Source: BOG-908 sp963795825 (GTDB taxonomy: Bacteria > Pseudomonadota > Alphaproteobacteria > Acetobacterales > Acetobacteraceae). Taken from it: a stretch of DNA of 64,000 nt. The stretch covers positions 186,001-250,000 of the forward strand of contig CAWCIW010000003.1 of NCBI GenBank assembly GCA_963795825.1, written 5' to 3'. How positions within the stretch are numbered: position 1 is the stretch's first letter; every line of letters begins with the position of its first letter. A program made the translations under genes and the position numbers. The notes beneath the pieces are model-generated. The model worked only from the letters and a program-made list of their open reading frames with translations, had not been told where the DNA came from and ran no database searches. Positions 17,822 to 27,046 of this stretch are shown one piece after another.

Positions 17822-19363
17822 ATGGACCAGCTCAGCCCCCACCCAGGCTTAAGCGACCCAGCCGCCCTATCGAAAGCGCCTCAGGCGCCCCCGTGCCATT
17901 TCGTTATTTTCGGCGCGGGCGGCGATCTTACGCGAAGGCTGCTGATGCCGGCGCTGTACAATCTCCGGCTTGCCGGGCTGCTCAACGACGATTTCCGCAT
18001 CATCGGCGTGGATGCGCGCGAGATGGATGATGGCGCTTTCCGCGATCATCTCGGCGAGGCGATGACGCATTTCGTCACCGAACGGCGCGGCGACCGCACG
18101 GCCACTTTGGATCAGGCCAGCTGGGACTGGATGAGCACGCGGCTCAGCTACCTCTCCGGTGATTTCGCTAATCCCGAGACGTTCGAACGGCTCGGCAGAT
18201 TGATGCCGGAGGGCGGCAATGTGGTGTTCTATTGCGCCACGGCAGCGCGGTTCTTCGATACGCTGGCCGAGCAACTGCACCGCGCCGGGCTGCTGCGCGA
18301 AGAAGAAAATGCCTTCCGCCGCCTGGTGGTGGAAAAGCCGTTCGGCCACGATCTCGCCAGCGCACGCGCGCTCAATGCCTCGCTGCTGGCGGTGATGCAG
18401 GAGAGCCAGATCTATCGGATAGACCATTATCTCGGCAAGGAGACCGTCCAGAACATCATGGCGCTGCGCTTCTCCAACGGTATCTTCGAGCCGATCTGGA
18501 AGCGCGACAACATCGATCACGTGCAGATCACCGCCGCGGAAACCGTAGGCGTGGAACTGCGCGGCAAGTTCTACGAAGGCACCGGCGCGATGCGGGATAT
18601 GGTGCCGAACCACATCTTCCAACTACTGTCGATGGTGGCGATGGAAGCACCCACCTCGTTCGACGCCGATGCGGTGCGCTCGGAAAAAGCCAAGGTGATA
18701 CAGGCGATACATCCGTTGGCAGGCCGCGCGGCGGTGAACGACGTGGTGCGCGGCCAATACCGCGCCGGCCGTTTCGATACGCAATCCGTGGTCGGCTACC
18801 GGCAGGAGCCGGATGTGGATGCGAACTCCAGCACCGAGACCTACATCGCGATGAAACTCGCGATCGACAATTGGCGCTGGGCCGGCGTGCCGTTCTATAT
18901 ACGCACCGGCAAGCGCCTGGCGCGGCGTACCACGGAAATCTCCATACATTTCAAGCAGGCGCCGTTCGCGCTGTTCCGCGACACGCCGGTGAACAAGCTC
19001 ACGCCGAACATCATGTTCCTGCACATCCAGCCGACGGAAGGCGTCACGCTGCAGTTCAGCGCGAAGGTTCCAGGCCCGCGCGTCAAACTCGGCGGCGTGA
19101 ACATGAACTTCAATTACGCGGACTATTTCCACGAGGGCCCGAGCACCGGCTACGAAACGCTGCTCTACGATTGCCTGGTGGGCGATGCGACGCTGTTCCA
19201 GCGCGCCGATAACGTGGAAGCCGGCTGGTCCATCGTGCAGCCCGCGCTCGATGCGTGGGATGCCGGGCATATACATGTGCACCCCTACGCCGCGGGCAGC
19301 CAGGGACCGGACGAGGCGGCCGAGTTGCTGCACCGGGACAGGCGGCACTGGATGCCCTGCTGA
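17822..19363 (+). CDS. zwf: Glucose-6-phosphate 1-dehydrogenase
   Basis: First step of the oxidative pentose-phosphate pathway, producing 6-phosphogluconolactone and NAD(P)H. The 513-aa protein has the coenzyme loop FGAGGDLTRRLLMPAL, the active-site motif RIDHYLGKETVQN at about residues 199-211 and VVEKPFGHD, all standard. The ATG at 17822 follows a reverse hairpin arm by 13 nt; the 5' 60 nt are A/C-rich, with unusual Leu and Ser codons for this genome. The next gene, a HAD phosphatase, starts 3 nt after the stop, so they are co-transcribed. A long N-terminal extension (about 25 residues, Pro/Ala-rich) precedes the conserved core. Confidence 0.96.
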   Translation: MDQLSPHPGLSDPAALSKAPQAPPCHFVIFGAGGDLTRRLLMPALYNLRLAGLLNDDFRIIGVDAREMDDGAFRDHLGEAMTHFVTERRGDRTATLDQASWDWMSTRLSYLSGDFANPETFERLGRLMPEGGNVVFYCATAARFFDTLAEQLHRAGLLREEENAFRRLVVEKPFGHDLASARALNASLLAVMQESQIYRIDHYLGKETVQNIMALRFSNGIFEPIWKRDNIDHVQITAAETVGVELRGKFYEGTGAMRDMVPNHIFQLLSMVAMEAPTSFDADAVRSEKAKVIQAIHPLAGRAAVNDVVRGQYRAGRFDTQSVVGYRQEPDVDANSSTETYIAMKLAIDNWRWAGVPFYIRTGKRLARRTTEISIHFKQAPFALFRDTPVNKLTPNIMFLHIQPTEGVTLQFSAKVPGPRVKLGGVNMNFNYADYFHEGPSTGYETLLYDCLVGDATLFQRADNVEAGWSIVQPALDAWDAGHIHVHPYAAGSQGPDEAAELLHRDRRHWMPC

Positions 19364-19365
19364 AC

Positions 19366-20175
19366 ATGATACGCCTCCTGGTATCAGACATCGACGGCAC
19401 GCTGGTCACCAAGGACAAGGAACTGACGCCACAGGTGCGCGCCGCGTCGGAGAAGCTTGCGCAGAACGGGATCCATCTCGTGCTCGTCAGCAGCCGGCCG
19501 CCACACGGCGTCTCGCTGTTCGCCGACGCGCTGAATCTGCAGACGCCGCGCGCGGCTTTCAATGGCGGCGTTTTCATCTCTCCTGCCGGCGACATCCTTC
19601 GCGCGGAACTGATGCAGGCAGACGCCGCACGCGAGGCGCTGGACTATCTCCGCGCGCAGGATATCTCACCCTGGCTGTTCACGCCGGATAAATGGCTGCT
19701 GCTGGATCCCGAGGGCGATTACGTGAGCTGGGAACAGCGCACCGTACGCATGGAACACCAAACGGTTCCGGACCTCGCACCCTATGCGGACCAGGTTGGA
19801 AAGATCATGGCGGCGTCGAAAGATTTCGCTAAATTGCGAGCCTGCGAGGCGGAGCTGCAGCGCCGCCTGGCCGGCCGCGCGGCGGTGCATCTCAGCCAGG
19901 ATTACTACCTCGATATCACCCACCCGCTCGCCAACAAGGGCGAGGCGGTGCGCGAGGCGGCGCGGCTGCTCGGCGTGGATCTCGCGCACACCGCCTGCAT
20001 CGGCGATATGGCGAACGACCTGCCGATGTTCGACGTCGCCGCCTACAAGATCGCGATGGGCAATGCGCCGGCCGCGATGCAGGCGCGCGCGGATTACGTC
20101 ACCGGCAGCAACCAGGACAGCGGCTGGGCGCAGGCCGTGGAGGACTACATCCTCCCGCATAATGCAAAGGGTTAG
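19366..20175 (+). CDS. HAD-superfamily (Cof/IIB) sugar-phosphate phosphatase
   Basis: HAD-like hydrolase with a IIB cap, 269 aa. Motif I is VSDIDGTLVT (nucleophile and acid Asp), motif II the Ser in LVSSRPP, motif III the Lys in HPLANKGEAV and motif IV GDMANDLPMF, so it should be an active phosphatase. The start at 19366 is 3 nt downstream of the zwf stop. A paralogous gene follows after 3 nt and pgl after that, so it belongs to the zwf-pgl operon and probably acts on a phosphosugar of this pathway; the exact substrate is not deducible. Sequence pairs well with the next gene over its whole length. Confidence 0.9.
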   Translation: MIRLLVSDIDGTLVTKDKELTPQVRAASEKLAQNGIHLVLVSSRPPHGVSLFADALNLQTPRAAFNGGVFISPAGDILRAELMQADAAREALDYLRAQDISPWLFTPDKWLLLDPEGDYVSWEQRTVRMEHQTVPDLAPYADQVGKIMAASKDFAKLRACEAELQRRLAGRAAVHLSQDYYLDITHPLANKGEAVREAARLLGVDLAHTACIGDMANDLPMFDVAAYKIAMGNAPAAMQARADYVTGSNQDSGWAQAVEDYILPHNAKG

Positions 20176-20178
20176 ATC

Positions 20179-20993
20179 ATGGCTGGCATAAAGCTGCTCC
20201 TCGCCGATGTGGACGGCACGCTCGTGACCAAGGAAAAGCACCTGACCGAACGCACCATCGCGGCGGTCAAGAAATTACGTGAACACGGCATCAAGTTCGC
20301 CATCACCAGCGGTCGGCCACCGCACGGCATGCAGATGCTGGTGGCGCCGTTGGCGATCGACACGCCGCTTGCCGGCTTCAACGGCGGCATGTGGGTGAAC
20401 CCCGATCTGTCGCTGATCACCGCGCATACGCTACCGCGCGAGGTCGCCGAGCGCAGTCTCGCGCTGCTGCAAAGAAGGCGGCATGGATGCATGGGTCTAT
20501 ACCGGCGAAAAATGGCTGGTGCGCGACAAGGACGCGCCGCACGTATCGCGCGAGGCGTGGACGGTGAAATTCGAGCCGACCGTGGTCGCCGATTTCGACG
20601 ATGCGATGGACGATGCGGTGAAGATCGTCGGCGTTTCGGACGATGCGGAGCGCGCCGAGCGCGTGGAAAAGCAGGTGCAGGACGCGCTGGGCAACACCGC
20701 GTCGGCCGCCCGCTCGCAACCGTATTACCTCGACATCACGCATCCGGATGCCAATAAAGGCAGTGCCATACTGCTATCTTGCCGAACGGCTCGGCCTGCA
20801 GCCCAGCGAGATCGCCACGATCGGCGACCAGCCAAACGACGTGCTGATGTTCAAGAAAAGCGGCCTCTCCATCGCCATGGGCAATGCGAGCGACGCAGTG
20901 AAGCGCGAGGCACAAGAGGTCACCACCTCAAGCGAGGACGAAGGTTTCGCAAACGCCGTGGAGCGTTTCATCCTGGAGGCGTCACATGGCTGA
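20179..20993 (+). pseudogene. Second HAD-IIB phosphatase, two frameshifts
   Basis: Tandem paralog of the preceding HAD gene. The first frame gives LLLADVDGTLVTKEKHL and ITSGRPPHGM; a second frame gives MDAWVYTGEKWLV up to LDITHPDANKG; a third gives YLAERLGLQPSEIATIGDQPNDVLMF to the stop. Removing one A of AAA at 20471-20473 and one C of CC at 20766-20767 yields a continuous 270-aa protein that aligns without gaps to the 269-aa neighbour. All four HAD motifs would then be present. Either two sequence errors or a gene recently broken while its twin is kept. The stop overlaps the pgl start. Confidence 0.8.
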
Positions 20994-21699
20994 ACCCGCG
21001 CTCGTCACGCTCGCCGATCCGGAAGCCCTGGCCCGTCATGCGGCCGATTGGCTGACCGGCCTGGCGAACGCCGCCACCGGCACGTTCAGCGTGGCGCTCT
21101 CCGGCGGCTCCACGCCGAAGCGCCTGTTCGAGATCCTTGCCGAGCCGGCAAATGCGGCGCGTTTCCCCTGGGCGCGCACACATTTCTTCTGGGGCGACGA
21201 GCGGTTCGTGCCGTACGATCACCCGGACAGCAACTACCGCATGGCGCGGCTGGCGATGCTGGATCACGTGCCGGTCCCGCCGGACAACGTCCATCCCATG
21301 CCGACCAGCGGCGATCCGGCGGCCGCCGCGCGAGCCTACCAAGCCACGCTGCAAGCCTATTACCGCGCCGAATCGCTGGACATGACGCGGCCGCTGTTCG
21401 ACGTGGTGCTGCTCGGCCTGGGCGAAAACGGCCACACCGCGTCGCTGTTTCCAGGCACCGCGTCGCTGAACGAAACGCTCGCCTGGGTAACGCCGGTGGT
21501 GGAAAACGTGCCGCAGCCGCGGCTCACGCTGACCTATCCCGCCATCGCGTGCAGCCGTTTTGTCGCCTTCCTGGTGGCCGGCGCCGGCAAAGCGGCCGTG
21601 CTGCGGCTGGTGCTCGACGGTGACAGGACGCAACCGGCGGCGCGCGTCACCTCGGCGGGCGAAGTCCTCTGGTTCACCGATGCCGCTGCGGTAAGATAG
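20986..21699 (+). CDS. pgl: 6-Phosphogluconolactonase
   Basis: Hydrolyses 6-phosphogluconolactone between Zwf and Gnd. The 237-aa protein shows the family features VALSGGSTPKRLFEIL, HFFWGDERFVPYDHPDSNYRMA and the catalytic GLGENGHTASLFPGT, followed by ITLTYPAI-type LTLTYPAI. The ATG at 20986 lies inside the end of the broken HAD gene (8-nt overlap), so translation is coupled. rpiA follows after 8 nt. Type pgl/DevB rather than the beta-propeller lactonase. No anomalies in the sequence. Confidence 0.95.
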   Translation: MAEPALVTLADPEALARHAADWLTGLANAATGTFSVALSGGSTPKRLFEILAEPANAARFPWARTHFFWGDERFVPYDHPDSNYRMARLAMLDHVPVPPDNVHPMPTSGDPAAAARAYQATLQAYYRAESLDMTRPLFDVVLLGLGENGHTASLFPGTASLNETLAWVTPVVENVPQPRLTLTYPAIACSRFVAFLVAGAGKAAVLRLVLDGDRTQPAARVTSAGEVLWFTDAAAVR

Positions 21700-21707
21700 G
21701 TGCTCCG

Positions 21708-22388
21708 ATGCCCTCACGCGACGACCTGAAACGCGAAGCCGCCAACCAGGCCGCGGACCTCATCGAGCCAGGCATGGTGGTCGGCCTCGGCACCGGGTCC
21801 ACCGCGGCCTTTTTCATCGCGGCGCTGATCGCCCGCAAGCCGCGCATCGTCTGCATACCCACCAGCGAGCGCAGCGCCGCGCAGGCGCGCGAAGGCGGTC
21901 TCGTGCTCACCGATTTCGCGCATAACACGGCAATCGACATCTGCGTGGACGGCGCCGACGAGATCAAGCGCGACAGCCTGGACCTGGTGAAGGGCTTGGG
22001 CGGCGCCCTATTGCGTGAAAAGCTCGTGGCCAGCGCCGCCAAGCGGCTGATCATCATCGCGGACAGCGCGAAACTGGTCGATTGGCTCGGCACCACCGCG
22101 CCGGTGCCGGTCGAAGTCACGCCGTTCGCCTGGGAGCTCACGCACGCCCGGCTGGCCGATCTCGCCGGCAGCGTCGTGCGCAGGGCCCAGCCGGACGGCG
22201 CGCCCTACCTGACGGATGGCGGAAACTACATCCTCGATTGCGGCTTCGGCGCCATCGCGGACGCCGCCCGCACGGACCGCCAGGTGCGCGAGATCGTGGG
22301 CGTGGTGGAAACCGGGTTGTTCATCGGTATGGCGGAGATGGCGCTGGTCGCCGGCGCCGAGGGCGTCAGCCGCTTCCTGCGTCCATGA
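21708..22388 (+). CDS. rpiA: Ribose-5-phosphate isomerase A
   Basis: Interconverts ribose-5-phosphate and ribulose-5-phosphate. The 226-aa protein carries VVGLGTGSTAAFFI near the start (phosphate loop), IDICVDGADEIKRD with the catalytic Asp pair, GLGGALLREK with the catalytic Glu and Lys, and TDGGNYILDCGF. Length and motif order are normal. The ATG at 21708 follows a short AT-rich leader after pgl. Its stop overlaps the start of gntK by ATGA. With tkt, tal-pgi, gnd, zwf and pgl it completes the pathway in one cluster. Confidence 0.96.
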   Translation: MPSRDDLKREAANQAADLIEPGMVVGLGTGSTAAFFIAALIARKPRIVCIPTSERSAAQAREGGLVLTDFAHNTAIDICVDGADEIKRDSLDLVKGLGGALLREKLVASAAKRLIIIADSAKLVDWLGTTAPVPVEVTPFAWELTHARLADLAGSVVRRAQPDGAPYLTDGGNYILDCGFGAIADAARTDRQVREIVGVVETGLFIGMAEMALVAGAEGVSRFLRP

Positions 22389-22906
22389 GCGATTCCGGCG
22401 CCAAGCTGGTCGTCATCGTCATGGGCGTGTCGGGGTCGGGCAAATCCACCATCGCCGAGGCGCTGGCGGCCGATCTGCACTGGCCGTTCCAGGAAGGCGA
22501 CGCGCTGCATCCGCCGGCAAACGTCCAGAAGATGCATCACGGCATCCCGCTGACGGATGCCGACAGGGCGCCCTGGCTCGCGGCCATACGGGCGTGGATC
22601 GACGCGCGCCTGGCAGAAGGCGAGCCGGGCCTGATCACCTGCTCGGCGCTGAAGCGCGCGTATAGAACCGGGCTGGTCGGCGGCCGGCCGAATGTGCGGC
22701 TGCTGTATCTGCGGGCAGACGCGGCGGTGCTGGAAGAGCGATTGCGTAAGCGAACCGGGCATTTCATGCCGGCCAGCCTGCTGGAAAGCCAGTTGCAAAC
22801 CTTGGAAGAGCCGCGGGCGGATGAGCGGCCGATCGTGGTGACGGTCGAAGACGCGCGGGCGGACACCGTGCGCGATGCGCTCGTGGCGCTGCGCGCGGCG
22901 ATCTAG
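22385..22906 (+). CDS. gntK: Gluconokinase
   Basis: Phosphorylates gluconate to 6-phosphogluconate, feeding directly into Gnd. The 173-aa protein has the P-loop GVSGSGKST, then FQEGDALHPPANVQKM and GIPLTDADRAPWL, the classic GntK substrate segment, and ITCSALKRAYR. The ATG at 22385 overlaps the rpiA stop (ATGA), so it is translationally coupled and last in the cluster. No gluconate permease is next to it. The stop TAG is shared in a CTAG palindrome with the oppositely directed downstream gene. Confidence 0.95.
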   Translation: MSDSGAKLVVIVMGVSGSGKSTIAEALAADLHWPFQEGDALHPPANVQKMHHGIPLTDADRAPWLAAIRAWIDARLAEGEPGLITCSALKRAYRTGLVGGRPNVRLLYLRADAAVLEERLRKRTGHFMPASLLESQLQTLEEPRADERPIVVTVEDARADTVRDALVALRAAI

Positions 22907-23250
22907 CCCGCGAAACCCAGCAGGCGCATCCAATGCGCGCGCTGCGGAAGCTGCGCCGGCCGCAACGACCGAAGCAGGTCCGCCACCGTGGCGAACGCAC
23001 GCGGACGGCCACCCGGCGTTTGCGCGAATACGCTGTTATGCGTCCGCCAGATGGTCAGCGTGCGGCGCTCGCGGTCGGGCGGCGCGATCACCAGAAGCTC
23101 CTCGAACTCCGCACTGTCCAGTACCTGGTCCGTGACCACGGTCAGGCGCAGCGCGCGCTGCTCCGCCCAGCTTCGAACCCGGACGAGATCTTCGATCGAG
23201 AATGCGACGGCATAGGGCTCTACGATGTTCATCTGACGGGAAATGGTCAT
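22903..23250 (-). CDS. Hypothetical protein (115 aa)
   Basis: Not recognised as a named family. The likely start is the ATG at 23250 (MTISRQMNIVEPY), giving 115 aa; the frame is open further upstream to 23481 but that part looks non-coding. The body has a charged helix (EDLVRVRSWAEQRALRLTVV) and a short beta-rich middle (EELLVIAPPDRERRTLTIW) with a conserved-looking GGRPRAFATVADLLRSL tail. No membrane segment or cysteine pair. It is convergent with gntK, the two stop codons overlapping in CTAG, and divergent from phaB. Cytosolic by appearance; function unknown. Confidence 0.6.
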   Translation of the reverse strand: MTISRQMNIVEPYAVAFSIEDLVRVRSWAEQRALRLTVVTDQVLDSAEFEELLVIAPPDRERRTLTIWRTHNSVFAQTPGGRPRAFATVADLLRSLRPAQLPQRAHWMRLLGFAG

Positions 23251-23541
23251 GATACCGTTCCGGAGTAGTCGGTTCTGGATGGCGCCGAGGCGTTGGTGTA
23301 ACGCCCCGGCAAGCACGACTATGCCGTCGATGGGTGAAAATCCGCTTAACCGTTCCGAGTCGTCAACAGAAAATCCCGCATCTTGCCGCGCGGTCTTCAC
23401 GTTCCCGGGCGGCCCTTGCCCCACCACGCCACGCCGCGTCATATTCGCGGCAGTGACTGCCCGTAGGCGTCGCGCCTGCAACCCCGCCGGAGCGACGCGC
23501 CGGACAACCGCTCAAAGCAAAACGCACCAGGGAGAAACACT

Positions 23542-24264
23542 ATGGCACGAGTCGCACTCGTAACGGGCGGAACACGGGGCATCGGCGCCACGATCAGCCA
23601 GACACTAAAGGCGGCCGGGCGCGAGGTCGTCGCCAGCTATGCCGGCAACGATGCCGCTGCCGAAGCCTTCCACGCCGAGACCGGCATCGCCACATTGAAA
23701 TTCGACGCCGGCGATTTCGAGGCATGCACACGCGCCGTGGCGCAGATCCACGCGGAGCACGGCCCGATCGAGATACTCGTCAACAATGCCGGCATCACCC
23801 GCGACGGCGTGATGGCCAAGATGTCGCGCGACATGTGGGACGCCGTGATCGACACCAATCTCGGCTCCTGCTTCAACCTTTGCAAACTGACGTTCGACGC
23901 GATGCGCGCGGCGAAGTTCGGCCGAATCGTGAATGTGGGATCGATCAACGGCCAGGCCGGCCAGTACGGCCAGGTGAATTACGCGGCCGCCAAATCGGGC
24001 ATACACGGCTTCACCAAGGCGCTGGCGCAGGAAGGCGCGCGTTTCGGCATCACGGTGAATGCGATCGCACCTGGGTACGTCGATACCGACATGGTGCGCG
24101 CGGTGCCGGAGGACGTGCTGCAGAAGATCATCGGCCGTATTCCGGTGGGGCGTCTTGGCCGGGCGGACGATATCGCGCGCGGGGTGGCGTTTCTGACGGC
24201 CGACGACGCGGATTTCGTGACGGGGGCTACGCTTTCCATTAATGGCGGGCAGCATATGTATTAG
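23542..24264 (+). CDS. phaB: Acetoacetyl-CoA reductase
   Basis: NADPH-dependent SDR reducing acetoacetyl-CoA to 3-hydroxybutyryl-CoA for polyhydroxybutyrate. The 240-aa protein has TGGTRGIGATIS at the N-terminus, VNNAGITRDGVMAKM, the Ser in VGSINGQAGQYGQ, the YAAAKSG catalytic pair and the PhaB-typical ending INGGQHMY. The ATG at 23542 has AGGGAG at 8 nt. It stands without phaA or phaC; an acetyl-CoA acetyltransferase lies 30 kb away at 54687. The 290-nt upstream region shows no clear promoter boxes. Confusion with FabG is possible by motif alone, but the GQ-GQYGQVNYAAAKSGIHGF stretch and C-terminus favour PhaB. Confidence 0.9.
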   Translation: MARVALVTGGTRGIGATISQTLKAAGREVVASYAGNDAAAEAFHAETGIATLKFDAGDFEACTRAVAQIHAEHGPIEILVNNAGITRDGVMAKMSRDMWDAVIDTNLGSCFNLCKLTFDAMRAAKFGRIVNVGSINGQAGQYGQVNYAAAKSGIHGFTKALAQEGARFGITVNAIAPGYVDTDMVRAVPEDVLQKIIGRIPVGRLGRADDIARGVAFLTADDADFVTGATLSINGGQHMY

Positions 24265-24314
24265 GCAAGCAAGGCCTTCTTTTTCGAGAAAAAGAAGGCC
24301 TTGCTTTCTTTCTT
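24264..24314. repeat. Near-perfect palindromic hairpin between convergent phaB and manC
   Basis: A compact unit: AAGCAAGGCCTTCTTTTTC, then GA, then its exact inverse, giving an 18-bp stem with a 4-nt loop. It lies within a few bases of both stop codons. A bidirectional rho-independent terminator is the simplest reading. It is the minimal form of the hairpin-arm family, with left and right arms fused. Confidence 0.85.
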
Positions 24315-25776
24315 AGGCCCGCCCGTAAGTATCCTCGAACCTGACGATATCATCTTCCCCCAGATAAGCCCCGGACTGCACCTCGATCAATTCCAAAGGG
24401 ATCCGCCCCGGATTCTCCAGCCGGTGCACGCAGCCAAGCGGCAGATAGATGCTCTCGTTCTCACGCACCATCACCTGGTCCGCATCGCGTACCACAAGAG
24501 CCGTGCCGGCCACCACCACCCAATGCTCCGCGCGATGAAAGTGCTTCTGCAAGGATAGCTTCTCGCCGGGCTTCACCACGATACGTTTCACCTGGAAGCG
24601 CTCGCCGTTAATCAGGCTCTCGTAAAATCCCCAGGGCCGATACGCGCGATTATGCGAGGCCGCTTCGTGGCGCCCGGCCGCGCGCAGCCGCTCCACGATC
24701 TTCTTCACGTCCTGCGCGCGGTCGCGGTGCATCACCAGGACCGCATCTTCCGTTGTCACCACAACGGTGTCGTCCAGGCCCACCACCGCGGTCAGCATGC
24801 CGTCGCTGCGCGCGTAGCAACGGCGCGTGTTCTCCAGCAGCACGTCGCCAAGGCTCACGTTGCCGGCGTCATCTTTCGCGCCCAGCTCCCATAGCGCGTT
24901 CCAACTTCCCACGTCGCACCAGCCGAGATCGGCGGGCACCACGGCGGCGTGCCGCGTGCGCTCAGCCACCGCGTAGTCCAGGCTGATGTTCTCGCAGGCG
25001 GCAAACGCCGTGCGCTCCAGCCGCGCAAAATCCAGATCCGTCTGCCGCGCCGCCACAGCCGCGCGCACGGCGGACATCACCAGCGGCGCGAACGCATCCA
25101 TCTCCGCCAGCAACGTGGCCGCGGTGAACACGAACATGCCGCTGTTCCACAGATGCTTTCCGTCGGCGGCCAGGCGCGCGGCATCGGTCGCATCCGGCTT
25201 TTCCACGAAACGCGCCACCGCGTGCACGCCGGCCACGCCCTCCAGCTCGCCGCCCACTTCGATATAGCCGTAGCCGGTTTCCGCCGATCTGGGCTTCATC
25301 CCGAACGTCACGAAGCGGCCGGCGCGCGCCGCGGCCACAGCGCGGCCAAGCGCCTCCTCCAACGCATCGGTTTTCGTGATTGCGGCGTCGGCGGCCATCA
25401 TCCACAGCACCGCGTCCGGCTCCGTCTCCGCCACCAGAAGCGCGGCCGCCGCGATCGCCGGCGCCGAATTGCGGCCCACCGGCTCAAGCAAAATACGCGC
25501 GCCCTTTATGCCGGCGTCGCGCAACTGCTCGGCGATAAGGAACCGGTGTTCCTCGTTGCACACCACCACCGGCGGCGCGAACCCCACGCCGGTGGCGCGC
25601 AACGCCGTCTCCTGGATCATCGAGCGCTCGGAGATCAGCGGCCAGAGCTGCTTGGGGAAACTCTCGCGCGAGACCGGCCAAAGCCGCGTGCCCGATCCGC
25701 CCGACAGGATGATCGGCGTGATCAACCCCGCCGCCATCGCGCCTGCATTCCGCTCCGCCGTCGCGTGCTGGTCCAC
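24313..25776 (-). CDS. Mannose-1-phosphate guanylyltransferase / mannose-6-phosphate isomerase
   Basis: Type II bifunctional enzyme (ManC/AlgA/XanB class) making GDP-mannose for polysaccharide synthesis. The 487-aa protein starts with the nucleotidyl motif ILSGGSGTRLWPVSRESFPKQ, then FVEKPD and LWNSGMFVF; the C-terminal cupin isomerase has RPWGFYESL, GEKLSLQKHFHRAEHWVVV and ENESIYLP. The annotated GTG start at 25776 may be bypassed for an ATG at 25737, which begins MAAGLITPIILSGG. Near the exopolysaccharide locus (27-41 kb) and likely its GDP-mannose supplier. The gene stop touches the palindromic hairpin shared with phaB. Confidence 0.94.
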   Translation of the reverse strand: MDQHATAERNAGAMAAGLITPIILSGGSGTRLWPVSRESFPKQLWPLISERSMIQETALRATGVGFAPPVVVCNEEHRFLIAEQLRDAGIKGARILLEPVGRNSAPAIAAAALLVAETEPDAVLWMMAADAAITKTDALEEALGRAVAAARAGRFVTFGMKPRSAETGYGYIEVGGELEGVAGVHAVARFVEKPDATDAARLAADGKHLWNSGMFVFTAATLLAEMDAFAPLVMSAVRAAVAARQTDLDFARLERTAFAACENISLDYAVAERTRHAAVVPADLGWCDVGSWNALWELGAKDDAGNVSLGDVLLENTRRCYARSDGMLTAVVGLDDTVVVTTEDAVLVMHRDRAQDVKKIVERLRAAGRHEAASHNRAYRPWGFYESLINGERFQVKRIVVKPGEKLSLQKHFHRAEHWVVVAGTALVVRDADQVMVRENESIYLPLGCVHRLENPGRIPLELIEVQSGAYLGEDDIVRFEDTYGRA

Positions 25777-25863
25777 TGCAATCCACCTCGTAGTAATCGC
25801 CGCGCTTGCCAGTCCGGCCCGCTCTGCCGCAAGCTAGCCCATTGTCCGCCGCGGGAGCCAGTC

Positions 25864-27046
25864 ATGGGGCACATCAACGATATCGGCTCGGCCATCGGCC
25901 GCCTGGCGCGCGAGGCAGAACCGAAACTGGTGGAGATCCGGCGCGACCTGCACGCGCATCCCGAACTCGCCTTCGAGGAACACCGCACCGCCAGCCTGAT
26001 CGCCTGCGAACTCACCCGGCTCGGCATCGAACACCAGACCGGCGTGGGCCAGACTGGCGTGGTAGGCACCATACACGGCGGCCGCCCCGGGCCCACGCTG
26101 GTGATCCGCGCGGATATGGACGCGCTGCCGATACACGAGCAGACGGGCCTCGACTTTCGCCAGCCGCACCGACGGCAAGATGCACGCCTGCGGGCACGAC
26201 ATACACAGCTCCACTTTGCTTGGCGTGGCCGGCATACTCGCCCAGTTGGCGCCCGACATGGCCGGCACCGTGCGCCTGCTGTTCCAACCGGCCGAAGAGA
26301 TCCTCGGAGGCGCCGCCGCGATGATCGAAGACGGCGTGCTCGACGGCGTGGACATGGCGCTCGGCTTCCACAACCATCCGGAAATCCCGGTCGGGCGCTT
26401 CGCCGCGGTGCGCGGCGCTACCTATGCCGCCTGCGACCGCTTCCGCATCACCGTGCGCGGCACGTCCGGCCACGCGGCATATCCGCACACCACGGTCGAT
26501 CCGATCGTGGCGGCCTGTCACCTGGTGGCCAGCCTGCAAACCGTGGTCTCGCGCGAGATCAACCCGCTCGAACCCTGCGTGGTGACGGTGGGCGCGATAC
26601 ATGCCGGCACCGTGCACAACATCATACCCGACGGATGCGAATTGCTAGGCACCGTGCGCACGCTCAGCGTGGCGGTGCGCGGCCAGGCGGAGGCCGCATT
26701 GCGCCGCATCTGCGCCGGGCTGGATGCCACATTCCGCACGCACACCACGCTCGAGTGGAACCCTGGCGTGCCGCCCACGGTGAACGCGGACCGCGTGCTG
26801 GACGGCGCGGTCGCCGCCGTGGCGCGCCAGTTGGGCGACGTGTTCGATGCGGCGGAGCCCAGCATGGGTGCGGAGGATTTCGCGATGATCGCGGCGCGGG
26901 TGCCGAGTTTCGTGTTGCGGATCGGGTCGGGAGCTGCGGGGCGGGACGACCATTTGCATAATTCCGGGTATCAGCCGGATGAGGCCTGCATTGGGTTGGG
27001 GGCGCAGGCTTTGGCTAGGGCGGCGGTGGAGTTGTTGGCGGGGTAA
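25864..27046 (+). pseudogene. M20-family amidohydrolase (hippurate hydrolase type), frameshifted
   Basis: Metal-dependent aminoacyl/N-acyl amidohydrolase. The ATG at 25864 opens EPKLVEIRRDLHAHPELAFEEHRTA and VIRADMDALPIHEQ; after nt 26161 the protein continues in the +1 frame as KMHACGHDIHSSTLLG, FQPAEEILGGA, MGAEDFAMI and the end. Deleting one C of the CC at 26160-26161 gives DFRSRTDGKMHACGHD, exactly what the family has, and a 393-aa enzyme with all metal ligands (His, Asp, Glu, His). A single-base error or fresh lesion is therefore likely. Divergent from manC by 87 nt. The 3' end is strongly T/G-rich and the stop is fused to a repeat. Confidence 0.8.

Noticed and set aside
24949..25860. 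Plus-strand frame antisense to manC leading into the M20 gene
   Set aside because: The upstream part is a shadow; the amidohydrolase starts at 25864 with its own ribosome site.
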